Source: Oscillospiraceae bacterium (lineage in GTDB: Bacteria; Bacillota; Clostridia; Oscillospirales; Acutalibacteraceae). Taken from it: a stretch of 11,556 bases of DNA. The stretch lies in contig CACXFE010000103.1 in assembly GCA_902766855.1 (NCBI GenBank), positions 1-11,556 of the forward strand. The letters are read 5' to 3'. A program made the position numbers and the translations under genes. Shown here in pieces: positions 7,139-11,556 of this stretch (positions are counted from its first letter, which is position 1; each line of letters opens with the position of its first letter). The notes beneath the pieces were generated by a model. That model did not search any database. It was not told the DNA's origin and saw nothing but the letters and a program-made list of their open reading frames with translations.

Positions 7139-7849
7139 TTATTGATACAGACGCTTGCCGAAAAGAGAGGTGCCAACCCGAACAAGAGTTGCCCCTTCTT
7201 CGATCGCGATTTCAAAATCGCCCGACATTCCCATCGACAATACGCTTATATTACCATTATCTATATTTTTGCCCCTCATGTCAATAAACAGTTGATACAT
7301 TTTTCGAAAATATTTTCTTGCATCCTCCGGCGTGGGGGTGATCGGCGGGATCGCCATCAACCCGCACACCCGCAAATGGGGCAGTTTTTTCACGGTTTCA
7401 AAGGCTTCAAAAAGAGCATCGGGCGCAAAGCCGGACTTGGATTCCTCCCCGCCGATGTTCACTTCCAACAGAATATCCATTGTCCGTTCCCGCCTGGCGG
7501 CCTGTTTTTCGATCTCCTCAGCCAGTTTCAGGGAGCCTACCGATTCGATCATCTCCACCTTATCGATCACATCTTTCACCTTGTTGGTTTGCAAATGCCC
7601 GATAAAATGCTGTTTGACGGGCACTAAATGATCCGCTTTCGCCAGCAGTTCCTGCACACGGTTTTCCCCGATCAGCGTAATGCCTTTCCCGATCGCGTAA
7701 TTGATCGTTTCGGGATCCACCGTTTTGGTGGCGGCAAGCAGCGTCACCTCTCCGCGGTCGCGTCCGCTTTTTTTCAGCGCCGCTTCCAATCGCGCCGACA
7801 CCCGCTCATAATTCCGGTCAAACTCCTCAGCCGATAACCTTTCCGTCAT
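7139..7849 (-). CDS. YggS/YlmE-family PLP-binding protein (PLP homeostasis)
   Basis: Members of this family bind pyridoxal 5'-phosphate on a TIM-barrel fold resembling the N-terminal domain of alanine racemase, show no known enzymatic turnover, and affect vitamin B6 and amino-acid balance. The 236-aa sequence has the Schiff-base Lys K42 in LLAATKTV (38-45), GENRVQELL at 61-69, FIGHLQTNK at 82-90, EVNIGGEESKSGF at 129-141, and near the C-terminus MSGDFEIAIEEGATLVRVGTSLFG, which contacts the phosphate. The start overlaps the HlyD-like gene by 23 nt; an AAAGGAAAG ribosome binding site at 7857-7865 supports it. In B. subtilis the orthologue ylmE also precedes sepF. The reason this family is so often tied to division genes is not known. 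Confidence 0.95.
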   Translation of the reverse strand: MTERLSAEEFDRNYERVSARLEAALKKSGRDRGEVTLLAATKTVDPETINYAIGKGITLIGENRVQELLAKADHLVPVKQHFIGHLQTNKVKDVIDKVEMIESVGSLKLAEEIEKQAARRERTMDILLEVNIGGEESKSGFAPDALFEAFETVKKLPHLRVCGLMAIPPITPTPEDARKYFRKMYQLFIDMRGKNIDNGNISVLSMGMSGDFEIAIEEGATLVRVGTSLFGKRLYQ

Positions 7850-9032
7850 ACAGTTTCTTTCCTTTCACCACAACCTCATCATACAAGCGCAGTGCCCGCT
7901 CCGTGGTTGTTTGTTGTTCGCAGATCATATAACTGTCATTGGAGTACAGGATATTCACAGGGACAAATTTCACCTGCATCCCGCTTCGCACATAAACCCC
8001 TTTGACCGAATCCACAACGCGAAGCGCGCTTTTGGCGACCCGCAACCCGCTGTATTCCTTGCGCACCACCGTCATCGGGCCCGAGCGCATGGCGGCCAAT
8101 TCGCCGCTCATCTCATCACAGGAAAACAGAACTACCGCCTGTTCGTTGTTTTCGGACGCATTGATTTTTTTCACTTTCACCGATAGTTTCGGATAAGATT
8201 TTACGGCGGTATAAAGCGTCAGTTCGTCGCCTTCTTTATAGTTCAGCGATTCATTGATCGAAATCTGCGCCGCAATAAACCATTCATAATCGGATACGAT
8301 TTTTCCAACCGTTCCCTCCGCCGGTTGATCGGGTTTGGCGGCTCGCAAAAACTCGGGAGTGATTTTTTCAGGTTCATGGCAGCGAAGCACCGTTTCATAG
8401 CCATCCACTTTGGAAACAAAATAGCCGGATTCCGCCGCCGTGATATGCCCTTTTGCCGCGGGCAAAGCCGTGGCAAGCGTTGCACGCTCATTCTTCAAGG
8501 CAACCAACTGTTCGGCAAAACTGGCGGTATTTCCAAGCGCCGCCTGCCGCTTGTTAAGCGCCAGAAGCAGCGCCTCGGCATACAGGCTTTGGTTGACATA
8601 ATCCCCGGTTGAGCCGCTTAAAATCAATTTTCCGACCGCTTCGTTCACCTTCGCGCCGATCATATCAAGATCCGCCGCTTCCAGATCATTATAATGAGTA
8701 AGGCTTTCCAACTCCGTGATTTTTTTATCCAATTCATTGATGCGGCTCAATGTAATAGAGGCGGCTTGCGTTTCGTAAACATTGGCAATCACGCCGTTTT
8801 TGGCAACATGGTTGCCGTCACTCACCACAAAATGCAAAACCCCGCTGTTTTGCAAGGTGATCGGCGTTTCATTCCGAAGCACAATGCCGGTGATGTTAGA
8901 ACCGTCCGTTACGGTGGCAAACACCGCCGTTTCGGTTTTGATCGGTTTATAAAAAACGGAAACGCCTTGATGCAAAATGAAGATTGCCCCAAGCAACAAC
9001 AAGACTCCTTTCAGCACAGTGGTGCCTTTCAT
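7827..9032 (-). CDS. HlyD-like membrane-fusion/adaptor protein without visible transporter partner
   Basis: The protein is 401 aa when started at the ATG at 9030-9032. Residues 1-8 are short and basic, 9-28 form one membrane segment, and the rest should lie outside the membrane. SGVLHFVVSDGNHVAKNG (63-80) looks like the first half of a biotinyl-lipoyl domain. About 88-190 is a charged helical region that could form the adaptor hairpin, and AAESGYFVSKVDGYE (199-213) looks like the second lipoyl half. Beta-rich segments at about 240-325 and 326-395 would be the barrel and membrane-proximal domains (RVAKSAL at 331-337). Known relatives bridge ABC or RND pumps to an outer channel, but no pump gene is present and a Gram-positive has no outer membrane, so the role is open. 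The start overlaps the miaA stop as ATGA and the end overlaps the yggS-type gene by 23 nt. A longer frame from 9068 is possible but lacks a good ribosome binding site. Confidence 0.8.
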   Translation of the reverse strand: MKGTTVLKGVLLLLGAIFILHQGVSVFYKPIKTETAVFATVTDGSNITGIVLRNETPITLQNSGVLHFVVSDGNHVAKNGVIANVYETQAASITLSRINELDKKITELESLTHYNDLEAADLDMIGAKVNEAVGKLILSGSTGDYVNQSLYAEALLLALNKRQAALGNTASFAEQLVALKNERATLATALPAAKGHITAAESGYFVSKVDGYETVLRCHEPEKITPEFLRAAKPDQPAEGTVGKIVSDYEWFIAAQISINESLNYKEGDELTLYTAVKSYPKLSVKVKKINASENNEQAVVLFSCDEMSGELAAMRSGPMTVVRKEYSGLRVAKSALRVVDSVKGVYVRSGMQVKFVPVNILYSNDSYMICEQQTTTERALRLYDEVVVKGKKLYDGKVIG

Positions 9033-9967
9033 GGCGTTTCCTCCTTCTTTAAAAATTCCTTTATCCATTCCGCCGCCTGTAAAAACGGATCGCCCTCATC
9101 GGCGTACAGCCAGCGCATCCGCTCTTCGCGCCTGAACCAAGTCAACTGCCGTTTGGCGTAACGGCGGGTTTGTTGTTTCAGATGGTCGGCGGCCTCGGCG
9201 AGAGAACATTCTCCCCGCAAATACGGCGCCAATTCCTTATGCCCGATCGCCTGCACCGCCCCGCCGTTTTGAAGTGCCGACGCCGCTTTTGCTTCTTCTG
9301 CCAAACCGTTTGCCAGCATTTGATCCACACGCGCGTCAATGCGGGCGTACAATGCCGCGCGATCGCGGTAAGTAAGCCCGATCAGCAACGGCTCAATCAG
9401 GCGGTTTCCCTGTTTCGAAAGCATATTCTGCTCCGTCAGGGTGTGCCCGGTAAGGGTATATATTTCGAAAGCGCGAATGATGCGACGGCGGTCGTTCGGA
9501 TGAAGGCGCGCGGCAGTTTCGGGATCAAATCCGGCCAGTTCTTGCAGCATCTGTTCCGCCCCGAGACGCTCCATGCGTTCTTCCAGTTCCCGGCGCAAGC
9601 CGCGGTCTGTTTTTTCTTCCGTGAACACGATTCCATCCGCCAGGGCGCTGATATAAAGCCCGGTTCCGCCCACCACGATCGGCAAATGCCCCCGCGCGCT
9701 GATTTCCCCGATCACGCGATTGGCCGCCGCCGTGTACTCCGCCACAGAGTATTCCGCCGTCGGCTCCAAAAACTCGAGCAGATGATGCGGCACCCCTTGT
9801 TTTTCCGCCTCGTCCGGCGCGGCGGAAGCAATATGGATGCCCCGGTAAATCTGCATGGAATCCGCCGAAACGATTTCCCCGCCGAATGCCAAAGCCAAGC
9901 GCACGGCAAGTCCGGTTTTGCCCGAAGCGGTGGGGCCGGCGATGAAAACCGTTTTCACCGCACTCAT
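9029..9967 (-). CDS. miaA: tRNA dimethylallyltransferase MiaA
   Basis: MiaA transfers a dimethylallyl group from DMAPP to N6 of A37 in tRNAs that read codons starting with U. The 312-aa length is normal. The P-loop is GPTASGKT at 11-18. DSMQIYRG at 36-43 holds the Asp that acts on the adenosine, GVPHHLLE (58-65) and VVGGTGLYI (98-106) follow, and the insertion domain sits between about 115 and 180. NDRRRIIRAFEIY, AIGHKEL and QQTRRYAKRQLTWFRRE mark the C-terminal half. The family more often has IGYKE, a minor change. The ATG overlaps the mutL stop as ATGA, and a TAGGA-like ribosome binding site lies just upstream; its own stop overlaps the HlyD-like gene in the same way. The mutL-miaA pairing is common in bacteria. 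Confidence 0.97.
   Translation of the reverse strand: MSAVKTVFIAGPTASGKTGLAVRLALAFGGEIVSADSMQIYRGIHIASAAPDEAEKQGVPHHLLEFLEPTAEYSVAEYTAAANRVIGEISARGHLPIVVGGTGLYISALADGIVFTEEKTDRGLRRELEERMERLGAEQMLQELAGFDPETAARLHPNDRRRIIRAFEIYTLTGHTLTEQNMLSKQGNRLIEPLLIGLTYRDRAALYARIDARVDQMLANGLAEEAKAASALQNGGAVQAIGHKELAPYLRGECSLAEAADHLKQQTRRYAKRQLTWFRREERMRWLYADEGDPFLQAAEWIKEFLKKEETP
9040..9045 (-). promoter_or_regulatory. Ribosome binding site that sets the start of the HlyD-like gene
   Basis: AGGAGG, the full consensus, lies 7 nt before the ATG at 9030-9032, inside the last codons of miaA. It selects this ATG over the in-frame ATG at 9066-9068, which would add 12 residues and a 40-nt overlap with miaA. Confidence 0.88.
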
Positions 9968-11556
9968 TGGATCCTACCGAACTGCTTTTCCAGTTCCCTC
10001 TTTTTAATTTCAAAGGCAACCGGCCTGCCATGCGGGCAATACATCACATCCCGGGAGGTCAGCACCTGCTCCGCCAATCGCAGCATTTCGGCCGGCGGAG
10101 TTTTATTGCCTGCTTTGATGGCGGCTTTGCAGGCAACCGTATGAAAAAGATTTTCCAAAACTTCCACCTCGGCGGTGTCGGTTTTCATCAGATTTTCTGC
10201 CAGTTCTTCCATCAGGGAAGGCACATCTTCTTTGGTGAGGGTGGCGGGCACCGTGCGGACAAGAACGGTGGAATTGCCGAAATCCTCCACCTCAAAACCT
10301 GCCGCTTTCAGGGTATCCAACCCTTCTGTCACCGCGGTGTATGACTCTCCCGAAAGGGTAACCGTCACCGGGCTTAACAGTACTTGTGCCTGCGCCTGCT
10401 TCGTTTGCTTGAAACGATTGAACAAAATCCGCTCATGCGCGGCGTGTTTATCAATCATATACACGCTGTCGCCCGTCTGCACGATGATATAGGTGGAAAA
10501 CGCTTCGCCTATCAACCGGATCTCGGGGCTTTCCTCTTCTTCCTTTTCCACCACTGTTTCGATCGGTTTTTCCTGCTCGATCCGGGTGGAAGAAAAGGTG
10601 GTTTCGGGCGTTTGCGCTGATACCGGCGTTGCGCTTTGATCCGGGGTTTCCTGCGTGCGTTCTTCTGAAACGGGCGCTTGCTTCACCGCAAAAGGCAACG
10701 GGCTGTGCAGGGTATACTCGCTTCCCGCCCGGTCACCAGCCCTTGCCTGCCGCGGCGCCAGATAAATCTGTTCCGCCGGGGTGGAAGCATCCAGTTTTTG
10801 TTGCCGGTATTGCTCGGTTTTCAGGCGCTCATAGGGGTTGAACGCCGGGGTTTTCAATTTGATTTCGGGGCGGGTATCCCCCGATGTCAGGGCGTTTTTC
10901 ACGGCGAAATACACCGCGTCAAACACACGCCGTTCATCGGAAAAACGCACCTCCGTTTTCGCAGGATGCACATTCACATCCACCGTATCGTACGGCAAGG
11001 TGATATACAGCACAAAACCGGGGAATTTCCCGATCATCGCGCTGTTTTTATAGGCTTGCTCCACCGCCGCGCTCACCGTGCCGGAACGCACCAGGCGGCC
11101 GTTCAGAAAAATAAATTGATGATTTCTGGTCGGGCGGCAGGAAATCGGCTTGCAGGTAAGCCCCTTCACTTGAATACGATCGGTCACGCCGTTCACCGGG
11201 ATCAGAGTTCCCGCAAATTCGCGCCCTAAAACGCTGTATACCGTTCCTTCCGGTTTGTTGACGCCCGCGGTTGTCATGGTTTGCTTCCCGTCCCGAATCA
11301 TTTGAAAAGAAATTTCCGGGTGGGACAACGCGATCCGATCTACCACCGCACCGGCGGCATTCGCCTCGGATACATCTTTTTTCAAAAATTTCATGCGGGC
11401 GGGGGTATTATAAAACAAATCTCTGATGATGATAGTAGTTCCGTCCGGGCAGCCCGCCTCTTCCGACAAGCGTTCCTCGCCGCCCTCGATCACATAATGG
11501 GTGCCGTTTTCTTCCGCCGGGGTTTTGGTGAACAGTTCCACTTTGGCAACCGATGA
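9964..11556 (-). CDS. mutL: DNA mismatch repair protein MutL, lacking the N-terminus (cut by window)
   Basis: MutL couples MutS mismatch recognition to strand incision. The frame is open to the right edge, leaving 530 residues; about the first 90-100, with GHKL ATPase motifs I and II, are outside. The first visible residues, SSVAKVELFT, follow the usual GFRGEAL block. DGTTIIIRDLFYNTPARMKF is at 38-57 and DVNVHPAKTEVRF at 193-205. A low-complexity, Glu/Pro/Thr-rich linker covers about 230-345. The C-terminal domain is of the endonuclease type found in bacteria without MutH: DKHAAHERILFN at 369-380, ACKAAIKAG at 475-483, CPHGRP at 507-512 and a final FGRIQ. In the first motif the usual Gln is Lys and the distal Glu is Asn (N380), while D369, H371 and E375 are kept. 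The true start lies beyond the window; mutS probably lies upstream. Confidence 0.96.
   Translation of the reverse strand, partial: SSVAKVELFTKTPAEENGTHYVIEGGEERLSEEAGCPDGTTIIIRDLFYNTPARMKFLKKDVSEANAAGAVVDRIALSHPEISFQMIRDGKQTMTTAGVNKPEGTVYSVLGREFAGTLIPVNGVTDRIQVKGLTCKPISCRPTRNHQFIFLNGRLVRSGTVSAAVEQAYKNSAMIGKFPGFVLYITLPYDTVDVNVHPAKTEVRFSDERRVFDAVYFAVKNALTSGDTRPEIKLKTPAFNPYERLKTEQYRQQKLDASTPAEQIYLAPRQARAGDRAGSEYTLHSPLPFAVKQAPVSEERTQETPDQSATPVSAQTPETTFSSTRIEQEKPIETVVEKEEEESPEIRLIGEAFSTYIIVQTGDSVYMIDKHAAHERILFNRFKQTKQAQAQVLLSPVTVTLSGESYTAVTEGLDTLKAAGFEVEDFGNSTVLVRTVPATLTKEDVPSLMEELAENLMKTDTAEVEVLENLFHTVACKAAIKAGNKTPPAEMLRLAEQVLTSRDVMYCPHGRPVAFEIKKRELEKQFGRIQ

Noticed and set aside
1..11556. CRISPR array, mobile element, tRNA, rRNA, toxin-antitoxin or defence genes
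   Set aside because: No spaced direct repeats, transposase or integrase motifs, or recognisable structural RNA were seen. Nearly all bases are covered by housekeeping genes.

Overview
The window is a compact run of bacterial housekeeping genes, all on the minus strand, so transcription runs from high to low coordinates. SepF together with DivIVA, a short CBM48-first GlgB, a two-gene transketolase, strong AGGAGG-type ribosome binding sites and a strong extended -10 promoter all point to a Gram-positive member of the Firmicutes. The best guess is a class Clostridia, Oscillospirales/Ruminococcaceae-like organism of moderate GC. This assignment is an inference from gene content and order; no rRNA is present to confirm it.

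Layout, read in the direction of transcription: mutL (N-terminus cut by the window end), miaA, an HlyD-like membrane adaptor, a YggS-type PLP protein, sepF, ylmH, divIVA, lspA, an RluD-type pseudouridine synthase, a Cof-type HAD phosphatase, and the N- and C-terminal halves of a transketolase. A clear intrinsic terminator follows. These twelve genes are joined by overlaps of 1, 4, 4, 4, 14, 14 and 23 nt or gaps of 4 to 23 nt, and I see no terminator inside the run, so they are probably one long operon whose start lies beyond the right edge. After the terminator a separate strong promoter drives glgB, whose 3' part is cut by the left edge.

Functionally the run joins mismatch repair (MutL), tRNA modification (MiaA), PLP homeostasis (YggS), Z-ring anchoring and curvature sensing (SepF, DivIVA), an S4 RNA-binding protein (YlmH), lipoprotein maturation (LspA), rRNA modification (RluD-like), a HAD phosphatase and the pentose phosphate pathway (transketolase). 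The core yggS-sepF-ylmH-divIVA-lspA-rluD follows the order of the Bacillus subtilis ylm/divIVA region. Here ylmG, ileS and ylyA are absent, and an HlyD-like gene lies where ylmD would be.

I found no mobile element, CRISPR array, defence system, tRNA or rRNA. No stretch longer than 300 bases lacks a gene; the only real intergenic region is about 260 bases (841-1101). The most interesting item is the HlyD-like envelope protein, which has no visible transporter partner and is locked into the division cluster by overlapping reading frames.
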